Source of the DNA: DASQFI01 sp035633215
GTDB lineage: Bacteria; Acidobacteriota; Vicinamibacteria; Vicinamibacterales; SCN-69-37
NCBI GenBank assembly: GCA_035633215.1
Contig: DASQFI010000007.1
Coordinates: 183,902 to 247,901, forward strand
Direction: 5' to 3'
DNA length: 64,000 nt
Part shown: positions 1-8,161 of the stretch, piece by piece
Layout of the letters: every line of letters starts with the position of its first letter
Numbering within the stretch: position 1 is the stretch's first letter
Notes under the pieces: generated by a model
The model's database searches: none
Seen by the model: only the letters and a program-made list of their open reading frames with translations
What the model was told of the DNA's origin: nothing
Position numbers and translations under genes: made by a program

Positions 1-1715
1 CCCTCCGCCCGGAATCCGGGATCGAGGGTGGTGAGATTGCGGAGCGTGCGCACGAACAGCAGCGCGCCGACGATGAGCACCAGGGAGAGCGCGACCTGCG
101 TGGCGACCAGCACCCGTCCGGTGCCAAAGCGCGATCGATCGGCCGTCAGACCGCGTCCCGCGGCCTTCAGGACGACGCCGGGCGCCGTTCGCGAGGCTCG
201 CAGCGCGGGCGCCAGGCCGAAGAGGAGACAGGTCAGGACGCCGAGCCCGGCGGTGAACGCCAGCACGCGCCAGTCCGATTGCAGGTTGACGAAGATGATG
301 TTGCGGCCGGCGTCGAGCAGCGCGACGAGCGCGCGGCTCGCGGCCTGCGCGACCGCCACGCCCGCAAGGGCGCCGACCATCGAGAGCAAGAGACTCTCGA
401 CAAGCAGTTGTCTCACCAGCCGGCGCCGCGACGCACCGAGCGCCAGCCGGACGGCCATCTCGCGCGCGCGGGCGCTCGCGCGCGCGAGCAGCAGATTCGC
501 GAGATTGGCGCAGGCGATGACGAGGACGAGACCCGTGATCCCGAGCAGAATCCAGAGCGGATTCTCATACCTCGTGCGCAGCCCAGACACCCCCGAGGGC
601 GACGGGAACGCGGACAACTTGAATTCCAGATAGCTCTTGGCATCCTCTGGCGAGTACTTCGTCGGAAGCGTGGTCTGAAAGATGCCCGCGGACAGACCCT
701 GCAACTCGGACGCGGCCTGCTCGGCCGAGACGCCTGGCTTCAGACGCCCCATCGCGGCGAGCCACCATGCATCCGGCCTCGGAAGGAGCGGCTGTTCGCC
801 GCCGATGATCTGTTCGGCACAGACTGGCAGGGAGAGGTCGAACGAGCGTCCGACTTCCATGCCGAAGAACGACTGCGGTGCGACGCCGATGATCTCGAAG
901 ACGTGCCCTTCGACGCGGAGCGTCTTGCCGACGACCTGACGGTCGCCCGCGAACTCCCGCTGCCAGAACGGATAACTGAGGACCAGACCCGGCGTCTGAC
1001 AGTTGCGCTGATCGTCAGCGGGGCCAAATAGACGGCCCAGCTCCGGGGTGACGCCGAGGACTGGAAAGTACGTGCCCGAGACCCAGAGGTTGCGCACGTA
1101 CCGGGCCTGGCCCCCGGCGGTCAGGTTCACCGTGGTGTTGCCCCAGGAGACGACCCCGGAGAACGAAGTCTGGCCCGCGGAGATCTTCTCCCACAGGGGA
1201 TACGTGAGATTCGGCCGGAGTCCGCTGAACTGGCCCGTCGCATTCCGCCGTTCGGCAATCCGTATTTCGGTCAGCGATTCGGGATGGACGACCGGCAGCG
1301 AGCGCAGCGTGACGGCATTGAGCAAGCCGAAGATCGCGCTATTCGCGCCAATGCCGAGCGCGAGCGTGGACACCGCCACAGCCGTGACGCCCCAATTTCG
1401 CTTGAGCGCCCGGAACCCGTATGTCACGTCCTGCCAGATGGTGCCCATCACCGCTCGGCCGCCGCCACCGGGCACGATGGGCTCGAGATCACCGGGCCGC
1501 TCCGCTCGAGCGAACGCGCCCCTCAGGACCTCGTTCGTGTCGAGCGCCTCGCGCGCCAGCCGTTCGGCCTCGGCCTCGGAGGCCCCAGAGGCGCGCCGCT
1601 CGCGATAGCGATCGTCCAGGTCGTCCACGAGCTCGTCCACGATTTCCTGTTCGCGTTGCGCCGGCAGGCGCAGGGGGGCAAGGCGCCGCCGCAGATCGGT
1701 TCGCCATTCAGGCAC
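1..1715 (-). CDS. ADOP-family ABC transporter permease (MacB-like), truncated by window edge
   Basis: Read on the minus strand from GTG at 1715, the frame stays open to base 1, so the C-terminal part lies outside the window. The N-terminus (VPEWRTDLRRRL, then a charged stretch with DELVDELDDRY) is the cytoplasmic preamble typical of acidobacterial duplicated orphan permeases. A first transmembrane segment follows around residues 100-120 (VSTLALGIGANSAIFGLLN), then a large MacB-type periplasmic domain, then a FtsX-like membrane block (LVLVIACANLANLLLARASARAREMAVRLALGASR) and the start of the linker to the second permease half. These proteins are thought to form efflux or secretion-type transporters; the substrate is unknown. 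The start codon overlaps the end of the PadR gene by 8 bp, so the two are translationally coupled. No ATPase is encoded nearby, as usual for this family. Confidence 0.9.
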   Translation of the reverse strand, partial: MPEWRTDLRRRLAPLRLPAQREQEIVDELVDDLDDRYRERRASGASEAEAERLAREALDTNEVLRGAFARAERPGDLEPIVPGGGGRAVMGTIWQDVTYGFRALKRNWGVTAVAVSTLALGIGANSAIFGLLNAVTLRSLPVVHPESLTEIRIAERRNATGQFSGLRPNLTYPLWEKISAGQTSFSGVVSWGNTTVNLTAGGQARYVRNLWVSGTYFPVLGVTPELGRLFGPADDQRNCQTPGLVLSYPFWQREFAGDRQVVGKTLRVEGHVFEIIGVAPQSFFGMEVGRSFDLSLPVCAEQIIGGEQPLLPRPDAWWLAAMGRLKPGVSAEQAASELQGLSAGIFQTTLPTKYSPEDAKSYLEFKLSAFPSPSGVSGLRTRYENPLWILLGITGLVLVIACANLANLLLARASARAREMAVRLALGASRRRLVRQLLVESLLLSMVGALAGVAVAQAASRALVALLDAGRNIIFVNLQSDWRVLAFTAGLGVLTCLLFGLAPALRASRTAPGVVLKAAGRGLTADRSRFGTGRVLVATQVALSLVLIVGALLFVRTLRNLTTLDPGFRAE

Positions 1716-2058
1716 GTTCAGCTCCAACAATGCGGTTGATCGCGGCCACGAAAGCGTCCCAGCCGCTGCGCTGCTCGGCCAGCACTCGCCGCCCGACCGC
1801 GGTCAACCGGTAGTAGCGCCGACGGCGCTCGCCGGGCCGCTCGACCCAGCGCCCGTTGATCCAGCCGCGTTTCTCGAGGCGATAGAGCAACGGATAGAGA
1901 GAAGGAATGTTGAACCGGACGGTCCCGCCCGATCGGTGCTCGATGAGCTTCGCGATGTCGTAGCCGTGCCGCGCACGTGTGTCGACGAGGGCCAGAATGA
2001 GCAGCTCGGCGCTGCCCTTCTTCATCTCGCGATCGAGGATCCGCCGTGTATGTCGCAC
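1708..2058 (-). CDS. PadR-family transcriptional regulator
   Basis: A 116-residue winged-helix protein with the PadR core: GSAELLILALVDTRARHGYD near residues 15-33 (recognition-helix region), FNIPSLYPLLYRLEKRGWI and the wing with the ERRRRYYRLTAVGRRVL motif. PadR proteins are usually repressors that respond to small molecules. This one lies directly upstream of, and overlaps, the ADOP permease gene, a pairing repeated at 48.2-51.3 kb. An internal Met at residue 12 (MKKGSAEL) is an alternative start. The upstream bases 2060-2085 contain ACATATG and AACATAAA, half-sites resembling PadR ATGT/ACAT boxes, so autoregulation is plausible but inferred. Confidence 0.9.
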   Translation of the reverse strand: MRHTRRILDREMKKGSAELLILALVDTRARHGYDIAKLIEHRSGGTVRFNIPSLYPLLYRLEKRGWINGRWVERPGERRRRYYRLTAVGRRVLAEQRSGWDAFVAAINRIVGAERA

Positions 2059-2085
2059 AGAAACATATGCTAGTGGAACATAAAG

Positions 2086-2236
2086 AAAACTTCAAACTTA
2101 GAACTCAGAACTTCGGACACGGGGACGTTCGGATCCGGGCAGCGACCAAGACCGAGGCTGAACGAGCAAACGTCTCCGAAGTTCTAAGTCCGAAGTTCTA
2201 AGTTCACAGTTCTAAGTTCTAGAAGTTGCTCTTAAC
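2086..2236. repeat. Inverted pair of period-7 (GAACTTC/GAAGTTC) arrays
   Basis: The left array (about 2089-2120) reads as heptamers related to AACTTAG/AACTTCG. The right array (about 2178-2233) reads as heptamers GAAGTTC/TAAGTTC, the reverse complement of the left. Between them CTTCGGA...GGGGACGTT pairs with AACGTCTCCGAAG. The right array runs into the stop codon of the aminotransferase gene. A second, single array of the same heptamer lies at 38326-38353. Confidence 0.8.
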
Positions 2237-3575
2237 TTCTTCCCGTCACCGCGCTGAGGGATTCGTCGAAGATCGTGACCGCCGTGTCGGCCTGGTCCTT
2301 CGTGAGGACGAGCGGCGGCGCGAAGCGGACGGCGTTGCGGCCGGCGCCCAGAATGAGGACGCCGCGCGTGAACATTTCCTGAACCAGCCGCTCGCGCTCG
2401 GTGGTCGCGCGTTCCTTGGTCACGCGATCGCGAACGAGCTCGACGCCGATCATCAGCCCCTTCCCCCGCACGTCGCCGATGATCGGATGCTTGTCCATGA
2501 GGGCGCGCAGGCGGCTCATCAGGTACTCCCCCACGACCTCGGCGTTGCGCACGAGGCCGTCCTTGAGCACGCGAATCGTCTCGAGGGCCGCGACGCAGCT
2601 CACCGGATTCCCTCCGAACGTGGAGGCGTGCGCGCCCGGCGGCCAGGTCATGACCGCCGCGCGCGAGCTCGTGACGCCGAGCGGCAGCCCCGAGGCGATC
2701 CCCTTGGCCACCGTCACGATGTCGGCCGTGACGTCGAAGTGGTCGCACGCAAACATGCGGCCCGTGCGGCCCATGCCGGACTGCACTTCGTCGGCGATGA
2801 GCATCATGCCGTGCTGCGAGGTCAACTCGCGGAGCCGCTGGAGGAACTGCGCCGGCGGCACGACGTAGCCGCCCTCACCCTGGATCGGCTCGACGAGGAT
2901 GCCGGCCACTTCGTCGGGCGAGACCAGGTGCACCAGGATCTGGTCCTCGAGATAGCTCAGGCATTCGGCGGCACAGGTGTCGGGCGTCGCGCCGACCGGA
3001 CAGCGATAGCAGTTGGCGTACGGCGCGTGATAGACACCGGGCATCATCGGGCCGAAGCCCTTCCGCTGCACGTACTTGCTCGACGTCGCCGCGAGCGACC
3101 CGAGCGTGCGGCCGTGGAACGACCCGAGGAACGCAATGATGTTGACCCGCTTCGTCGCGTAACGCGCCAGCTTGAGCGCGGCCTCGATCGCCTCCGTACC
3201 AGAATTGCTGAAGAACGACCGCACTTCCCCATCGCGCGTGCCGATCGGGACGAGCGCGGCCATTTCCTCGGCCAGGCGCACCTGCGGCTCGTAGTAGAAG
3301 TCCGTGCCGGACATGTGCAGGTATTTGTGCACCTGCTCGACAATCGCCTTGACGACGTCCGGATGCGAATGACCGGTGCCGGTGACCGCAATCCCCGCCG
3401 CGCAGTCGAGGAAGACGTTGCCGTCCACGTCCTCGACGACGGCCCCTTCGCCCTTCGCCATGACGAACGGATAGTCGCGCGTGTACGACGGCGACACGCG
3501 CGCGCGGTCGCGCGCGATGATGGCCGCGGCATTCGGGCCGGGCAGCTTCGTACGGATGTTCGGGGCTTTGGACAT
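2232..3575 (-). CDS. Class III PLP-dependent aminotransferase (4-aminobutyrate/acetylornithine type)
   Basis: About 447 residues from ATG at 3575 (MSKAPNIRTKLPGPNA); a TTG or other start at 3611 would overlap cysS and is less likely. The sequence shows the class III fold: FFSNSGTEAIEAALKLAR, SFHGRTLGSLAATSS, the ILVEPIQGEGGYVVPP strand, the LIADEVQSGMGRTG Asp that binds the PLP ring nitrogen, and VAKGIASGLPLG with the Schiff-base Lys. It carries a Cys-rich insertion, CYRCPVGATPDTC, found in GABA aminotransferases of some archaea and Acidobacteria. Substrate could be GABA, ornithine or another omega-amino acid; gabT is likely but not proven. It lies 20 bp downstream of cysS on the same strand. 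Confidence 0.88.
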   Translation of the reverse strand: MSKAPNIRTKLPGPNAAAIIARDRARVSPSYTRDYPFVMAKGEGAVVEDVDGNVFLDCAAGIAVTGTGHSHPDVVKAIVEQVHKYLHMSGTDFYYEPQVRLAEEMAALVPIGTRDGEVRSFFSNSGTEAIEAALKLARYATKRVNIIAFLGSFHGRTLGSLAATSSKYVQRKGFGPMMPGVYHAPYANCYRCPVGATPDTCAAECLSYLEDQILVHLVSPDEVAGILVEPIQGEGGYVVPPAQFLQRLRELTSQHGMMLIADEVQSGMGRTGRMFACDHFDVTADIVTVAKGIASGLPLGVTSSRAAVMTWPPGAHASTFGGNPVSCVAALETIRVLKDGLVRNAEVVGEYLMSRLRALMDKHPIIGDVRGKGLMIGVELVRDRVTKERATTERERLVQEMFTRGVLILGAGRNAVRFAPPLVLTKDQADTAVTIFDESLSAVTGRS

Positions 3576-3595
3576 CGCAGATCTCAGCTTACCAG

Positions 3596-5017
3596 CTACT
3601 TCCGCTTCCACCGGGTGCCTGCCGCAGTGTCCTCCAGCACGATCCCCTTGGCGTCGAGCTCCTGACGGATTTCGTCCGCGCGCGCGAAATCGCGGGCGTG
3701 CCGCGCGTCCCGGCGCACGGCGATCAGCCGCTCGATTTCCTCGGCCGGTACGGGCGGGCGCGCGTCCTCGGCACGCCGGAGCGCGAGCACGCCGAGCACC
3801 CGATCGACCTCGTCGATCACGCCGCGGATCTGCGCCGCGTCCGCTCGTCCGACCTCGTTCTGGTCCATGGCGGCGTGCATCTCGCGGACCAGCTCGAAGA
3901 TGGTCCCGAGCGCGCCTGGCACGTTGAGGTCCTGGGCGATCAGCCCACGGAAGTCCTGGCGCGCCCGCGCGAGACGCGCGGCGATCGCGGGATTGGATGC
4001 GCGATCGGCGGTGATGCCCTCCACACGCGCGACGAAATCCGCGAGCCGCGTGACGGCGGCGTCGGCCTGCGTCAGCACGTCCCAGTTGAACAGCAGCTGC
4101 TTGCGGTAGTGGACCGAGATCAGCAGGTACCGCAGCGCGGACGCGCGGTATCCGCGGTCCAGGACGTCGCGCACCGTGAAGACGTTGCCGAGGGACTTCG
4201 ACATCTTCTCGTTGTCGAGATTCAGGAACTCGACGTGGACCCAGAAGCGCGAAAACGGCTGGCCCGTCGCGCCTTCGGCTTGCGCGATCTCGTTCTCGTG
4301 GTGCGGGAAAATCAGGTCAATTCCGCCGCCGTGAATGTCGATCGGCGCTGGCCCCAGCAGCCGGAGCGCCATGGCCGAGCACTCGATGTGCCACCCCGGC
4401 CGACCGGGCCCGCATCCCACGTCCCAGCTCGGCTCCCCCGGCTTCGAGGCCTTCCACAGCACGAAATCGCGGACGTCCTGCTTGCTGTAGGTGTCGGCGT
4501 CCACGCGGGCGCCCGCCTGCATGCCGGCGTGATCGAGCCGCGCCAGCTTCCCGTAATCCGGGAACGTCGCGATTCGAAAATAGGTCGATCCGTCTGACGT
4601 GTACGTGTGGCCCCGCTCGCCAAGCGCGTTGACCATGTCGGCCATCGCGTGCAGGTTCTCGGGGTCGGTGGCACGCGGGCTCTCTTCGACCGGCTCCAGT
4701 CCCAGGGCCTCGGCGTCTGCCGCAAAGGCGTCGACCCATTGCTGCGTGTACTCGCGAAGCTCCGCGCCGGCCTCTTGCGCGGCCGCAATCGTGCGATCGT
4801 CCACGTCCGTGAAATTCCGGACCTGACGGACTTCATAGCCTTCGAGATGTCGCAGCGCCCGCCGGAGCACGTCCTGGCTGACGAACGACCGAAAGTTGCC
4901 GATATGCCCGCGCGCATAGACCGTGAGCCCACACGTGTACATGCGAACCGTCCGTCCGTCGGCCGGGACGAACTCCTGTTCGGCGCGCGTGAGGGTGTTG
5001 AACAGCCGCATCGGCAC
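3596..5017 (-). CDS. cysS: Cysteinyl-tRNA synthetase
   Basis: 473 residues, the normal length. It ligates cysteine to tRNA-Cys. The class I Rossmann signature appears as ARGHIGNFRSF near residue 36 (HIGH motif) and NEKMSKSLGN near residue 270 (KMSKS loop). Zinc ligands characteristic of CysRS are visible: YTCG (Cys29), GWHIECSAMA, and FPHHENEIAQ. The first motif reads CGLTVYARGHIGN, where most family members have CGPTVYD, a small departure. A DALR-type C-terminal helical domain follows. It is flanked upstream (13 bp) by a small ORF and downstream by an aminotransferase, and is likely cotranscribed with both. Confidence 0.96.
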   Translation of the reverse strand: MPMRLFNTLTRAEQEFVPADGRTVRMYTCGLTVYARGHIGNFRSFVSQDVLRRALRHLEGYEVRQVRNFTDVDDRTIAAAQEAGAELREYTQQWVDAFAADAEALGLEPVEESPRATDPENLHAMADMVNALGERGHTYTSDGSTYFRIATFPDYGKLARLDHAGMQAGARVDADTYSKQDVRDFVLWKASKPGEPSWDVGCGPGRPGWHIECSAMALRLLGPAPIDIHGGGIDLIFPHHENEIAQAEGATGQPFSRFWVHVEFLNLDNEKMSKSLGNVFTVRDVLDRGYRASALRYLLISVHYRKQLLFNWDVLTQADAAVTRLADFVARVEGITADRASNPAIAARLARARQDFRGLIAQDLNVPGALGTIFELVREMHAAMDQNEVGRADAAQIRGVIDEVDRVLGVLALRRAEDARPPVPAEEIERLIAVRRDARHARDFARADEIRQELDAKGIVLEDTAAGTRWKRK

Positions 5018-5030
5018 GTCGCGCGTGGTG

Positions 5031-5318
5031 TTATCGCTTCTCGGCGGAGAGCAGGTGCCTCACGGTCGTCGAGCGGCCCTCGCAGTGGATCTCGACAATC
5101 AGCCCGTTGGCGTCTGGTCGGAAGGTCAAATCGATGTGGAAGCCCGAGTCCGTTTCGGGACAGAGCTGGTCCATGGCCGCGGCGACCGTCGCGGCAAGCG
5201 CCGGACCGTCGGCGGCGCTCCCGCCCGCCAGTTCCGCGTATTTCTCCGCCAGTTCCGGCGCGAGCACGCGGTAGCGCCGATCAGCGGGAACGATCAGTGA
5301 GAGTGGGCGGCCCGACAT
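5031..5318 (-). CDS. Small conserved-looking protein of unknown function
   Basis: 95 residues, beginning MSGRPLSLIVPADRRYRVL and ending HLLSAEKR. The pattern of a beta strand, a helix with ALAATVAAAMDQL, and a strand GFHIDLTFRPDANGLIVEIHC loosely recalls the N-terminal half of short HATPase/anti-sigma factor proteins, but no ATP-binding N or G box is present, so no function is assigned. It ends 13 bp before cysS on the same strand and probably forms its leader gene. Confidence 0.6.
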   Translation of the reverse strand: MSGRPLSLIVPADRRYRVLAPELAEKYAELAGGSAADGPALAATVAAAMDQLCPETDSGFHIDLTFRPDANGLIVEIHCEGRSTTVRHLLSAEKR

Positions 5319-5360
5319 CGCGCCAGAAATCTTATCAGGCTTACGTCAGGCCCCCGGCGA

Positions 5361-5459
5361 GAGCCGGTCTCATTTCCTCGTAGAGCGAAACCGGGAAGGA
5401 TCGCAAGACATTCGGCCATTTCCGGCAACAAGTTCGCTACAGGAGAATGAGAACGGCTC
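5361..5459 (+). repeat. ~100-bp palindromic dispersed element, copy 1
   Basis: The left end GAGCCGGTCTCATTTCCTCG and right end AGGAGAATGAGAACGGCTC are imperfect inverted repeats. The whole 99 bp aligns with the reverse complement of 13114-13213 at roughly 80% identity, including the non-palindromic centre (GACATTCGG). The copy sits between ribF and the small ORF upstream of cysS. The right end carries AGGAGA followed by ATG. No transposase is present. Confidence 0.8.
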
Positions 5460-5467
5460 GAGTCTGC

Positions 5468-6400
5468 CTAAATCGAGATTTTCTCGAACAGCTGCCGGGC
5501 GTGCGCCGCGTCACGCGCGATCTGCTCGCGCAGCGGGTCAAGCCCGTCGAACGCGACCTCCTCGCGCAGCCACCGGACGAAGGCCAGCCGCATGCGGGCG
5601 CCGTACAAGTCCTGCGCGCCGTCGAGGAGGTGCGTCTCGATCGTGAACCGGCCGTCGCCAATGGTCGGACGGACGCCGACGCTCGTGACCGACGAGTGAC
5701 AGAGTCCGTTCACGATCGCGATCGAGGCGTAGATGCCATACGCCGGCAGCAGCTCGTTGCCGCTCACCAGGTTCGCGGTCGGGAACCCCAGCTCGCGGCC
5801 ACGGCCGTCGCCGTGCACGACCTCGCCGTCGATGACGTAGTGGTGTCCGAGGAGGGCGCCCGCCTCATCCACCCGCCCTTCCGCCACGAGGTGCCTGATG
5901 CGGGTGCTCGAGACGACAAAGTCCTTGTAGAAGACCGGATCGATCTTGTCCACCTTGAAGCCGCGGTCCTGGCCGAGCGCGCGCAGAAGCGTGAAGGTGC
6001 CGGACCGATCGCGCCCGAACAGGAAGTTGGCACCGACCCAGACCTCCGAGGCACGAAGCCAGTCGATCAGCACGGTCTCGACGAACGTCTCCGGCTCCCA
6101 CCGCGACAGCTCGGGCGTGAACCGGACGACCGCGACGGCCGCCATCCCCGCCTCCTCGAATGCCGCCAGCTTCTGCTCGAGGGTCATGAGGAGCGCCGGG
6201 GCCTTGTCCGGTCTCAGGACCTTGGGCGGGTGCGGGTCGAAAATCATCGCGACGGGCGTGCCGCCCCGCTCCTCGGCGTGCCGGCGTACTTCGTCGAGCA
6301 GCTTGCGATGCCCGCGATGCACGCCGTCGAAGTTCCCCAGGCCCACGACCGGGTAGGGCCACTTCGGGCGCGGCGTCTCCGGGAAGTAGGCGATCTGCAT
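5468..6400 (-). CDS. ribF: Bifunctional riboflavin kinase / FAD synthetase
   Basis: 310 residues from ATG at 6400 (a GTG one codon earlier is possible). It makes FMN and FAD from riboflavin. The N-terminal FAD synthetase domain shows VVGLGNFDGVHRGHRKLL near residues 18-35 (nucleotidyltransferase HxGH motif) and SSTRIRHLVAEG (the SSTxIR motif). The C-terminal riboflavin kinase domain shows GDGRGRELGFPTANL, the family's GrxxGfPTaN signature, and YGIYAS. The ATG overlaps the TGA of the upstream metallo-hydrolase gene, indicating translational coupling. Confidence 0.95.
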   Translation of the reverse strand: MQIAYFPETPRPKWPYPVVGLGNFDGVHRGHRKLLDEVRRHAEERGGTPVAMIFDPHPPKVLRPDKAPALLMTLEQKLAAFEEAGMAAVAVVRFTPELSRWEPETFVETVLIDWLRASEVWVGANFLFGRDRSGTFTLLRALGQDRGFKVDKIDPVFYKDFVVSSTRIRHLVAEGRVDEAGALLGHHYVIDGEVVHGDGRGRELGFPTANLVSGNELLPAYGIYASIAIVNGLCHSSVTSVGVRPTIGDGRFTIETHLLDGAQDLYGARMRLAFVRWLREEVAFDGLDPLREQIARDAAHARQLFEKISI

Positions 6401-7167
6401 CACGGAATCTCGAGCACCAGGCCGTCGTGCGCGAGCGCCATGCCCGCGGGCAGCGACGCGCAGGTGTCGGCGTGGCCGAGGTCGTGCGCGATGTGGGTGA
6501 AGTAGGTTTGGCGGGCGCCGATCCGGCGCGCGACCGTCACGGCCTCATCCAGCGTGAAATGTGTGGGATGCGGCCGCCGGCGGAGCGCGTCGAGGACGAT
6601 CGCGTCGAGGTCGTCGAGGAGCGTCAGGGAGGCTTCGGGGATGCCATTGCAGTCGGTGAGGTACGCGAACCGGCCGAACCGGAATCCGAGAATCGTCCAG
6701 GGGCCGTGCTTGAGCGGCACCGGCACGACCTCCTGGTGGCCGATCGAGAAACGGCCGCCGATCGTCCAGAGCCGTAAATCCGGCACCCCGCCGCCCCTGG
6801 GCGCGTCAGACTCGAAGACGTATCCGAACGTCCGCCGCAGGGCGCCGAGGGTCGGCGCGTCGGCATAGACCGGCATGGGCGCCCGCGACAGCACGTTGTA
6901 GCGCCGCACCTCGTCGAGCCCCATGACGTGATCGGCATGGGCGTGCGTGTAGAGAATCACGTCGACCTGACGGACCTTGTGCCGGAGCGCCTGCGTCCGC
7001 AGGTCGGGGGTGGTATCGACGAGGACCCGCAGGCCGTCGGCCATCTCGAGGTAAATCGACGGACGGCAGCGCGCGTCGCGCGGATCGTCGGACGTGCAGA
7101 CAGCGCAGTCGCAGCCGATCATCGGGACCCCGTGCGAAGTCCCCGTCCCGAGAAACGTCACTCGCAC
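6400..7167 (-). CDS. PhnP-like metallo-beta-lactamase-fold phosphodiesterase
   Basis: 255 residues. The N-terminus MRVTFLGTGTSHGVPMIGC, a Cys-containing GCDCAVCTSDDPRD loop and YTHAHADHVMGLDEVR (HxHxDH metal site, near residues 75-80) identify the PhnP/RNase Z-related subgroup. The Cys cluster (CDCAVC) resembles the structural zinc loop of PhnP, a 5-phosphoribosyl 1,2-cyclic phosphodiesterase. Additional metal ligands appear as LTDCNG and FTHIAHDLGH. The true substrate is not evident because no phosphonate genes are nearby; a cyclic-phosphate or generic housekeeping role is possible. It is coupled to ribF. Confidence 0.85.
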   Translation of the reverse strand: MRVTFLGTGTSHGVPMIGCDCAVCTSDDPRDARCRPSIYLEMADGLRVLVDTTPDLRTQALRHKVRQVDVILYTHAHADHVMGLDEVRRYNVLSRAPMPVYADAPTLGALRRTFGYVFESDAPRGGGVPDLRLWTIGGRFSIGHQEVVPVPLKHGPWTILGFRFGRFAYLTDCNGIPEASLTLLDDLDAIVLDALRRRPHPTHFTLDEAVTVARRIGARQTYFTHIAHDLGHADTCASLPAGMALAHDGLVLEIP

Positions 7168-7204
7168 AAACGAATGATGCTAGCACTGATCGATAATTCT
7201 CCCC

Positions 7205-8161
7205 GTGACGCACCCGCGCAGACGACGACGGCCGTCGAACAACAGGCGCAATTCGGAGCTCGCCGCTCGTGCAGCGGCCGCGTTCGCGCGTCTCGTGCGG
7301 GTGATGCAGACGCTCCGATCACCAAACGGCTGCCCGTGGGATCGCGAGCAGACCCACGCCTCGCTTCGTCCGCACTTGCTGGAAGAGACCTACGAAGCGG
7401 TCGAGACGATCGACCGCGGCGATCTCGACGCGCTCCCGGCCGAGCTCGGCGACGTGCTGTTTCAGTGCGTGTTCCATGCGCAGATCGCGGCTGAGGACGG
7501 GCGCTTCGATATCGGCGACGCGGTGGACGCCATCACGCAGAAACTCATCCGACGCCATCCGCACGTCTTCACACCCTCCGGCCGGCCGCTCGCCTCGAGT
7601 GCGCGGCGGAAGAGCCGCATCCGAACGGCGACCGCCGTCAAGGAGCAGTGGGAGGTCATCAAAGCCAGCGAACAGGCCAGTGCCGGAACCGTCAAGCGTG
7701 TCCTCAAGGGCGTTCCACGGTCCCTGCCCTCGCTCCAGCGCGCGCACGAGATCGGGCGGCGCGTGACCGCCGTCGGCTTCGACTGGGCGCACGCCGCCGA
7801 CGTCCTCGACAAAATCGACGAAGAGGTGCGCGAACTCCGCGCCGCGATGTCCGAGAGTCCCACCCGCGCCGCCGAGGAGTTCGGCGATTTCCTGTTCTCG
7901 CTCGCCAACCTCGCCCGAAAGCTCGGGATCGAACCCGAATCGGCACTTCGGACGGCTAACGACAAGTTCACGCGCCGCTTCGACGCGCTGGAGGAGTGGT
8001 TCGAACGGCAGGGACGATCGGTCCACGACGCGTCGCTCGAGGAGCTCGAGGTCGGGTGGAGAGCGATCAAGCAAAGTCAGAAGGCAGAAAGCAGAAAACC
8101 CAGCCTCACTTCCCCGTCATCCGCACGTCCCAAGTCCGGCCGCTCATCGAACGAACGCTGA
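7205..8161 (+). CDS. mazG: Nucleoside triphosphate pyrophosphohydrolase MazG
   Basis: 318 residues from GTG at 7205. It hydrolyses NTPs/dNTPs to NMP and pyrophosphate. Two MazG modules are present: the first with MQTLRSPNGCPWDREQTHASL, EETYEAVETI and ELGDVLFQCVFHAQIA (EExxE...ExxD metal site), and the second with DEEVRELRAAMSES and EEFGDFLFSLANLARKLG. The last ~30 residues (from QSQKAESRK) are encoded by a period-7 repeat and by sequence antisense to the end of comEC; they are unlike MazG and probably a run-on caused by repeat insertion over the native stop. Divergent from the metallo-hydrolase with 37 bp between starts. Confidence 0.93.
   Translation: MTHPRRRRRPSNNRRNSELAARAAAAFARLVRVMQTLRSPNGCPWDREQTHASLRPHLLEETYEAVETIDRGDLDALPAELGDVLFQCVFHAQIAAEDGRFDIGDAVDAITQKLIRRHPHVFTPSGRPLASSARRKSRIRTATAVKEQWEVIKASEQASAGTVKRVLKGVPRSLPSLQRAHEIGRRVTAVGFDWAHAADVLDKIDEEVRELRAAMSESPTRAAEEFGDFLFSLANLARKLGIEPESALRTANDKFTRRFDALEEWFERQGRSVHDASLEELEVGWRAIKQSQKAESRKPSLTSPSSARPKSGRSSNER
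8075..8101 (+). repeat. Period-7 GGCAGAA array inside the mazG 3' end
   Basis: Bases read AGTCAGAAGGCAGAAAGCAG in heptamer steps. The same unit recurs at 31375-31455 and 56953-57010. Here it is read in frame as part of MazG's terminal tail. Confidence 0.65.
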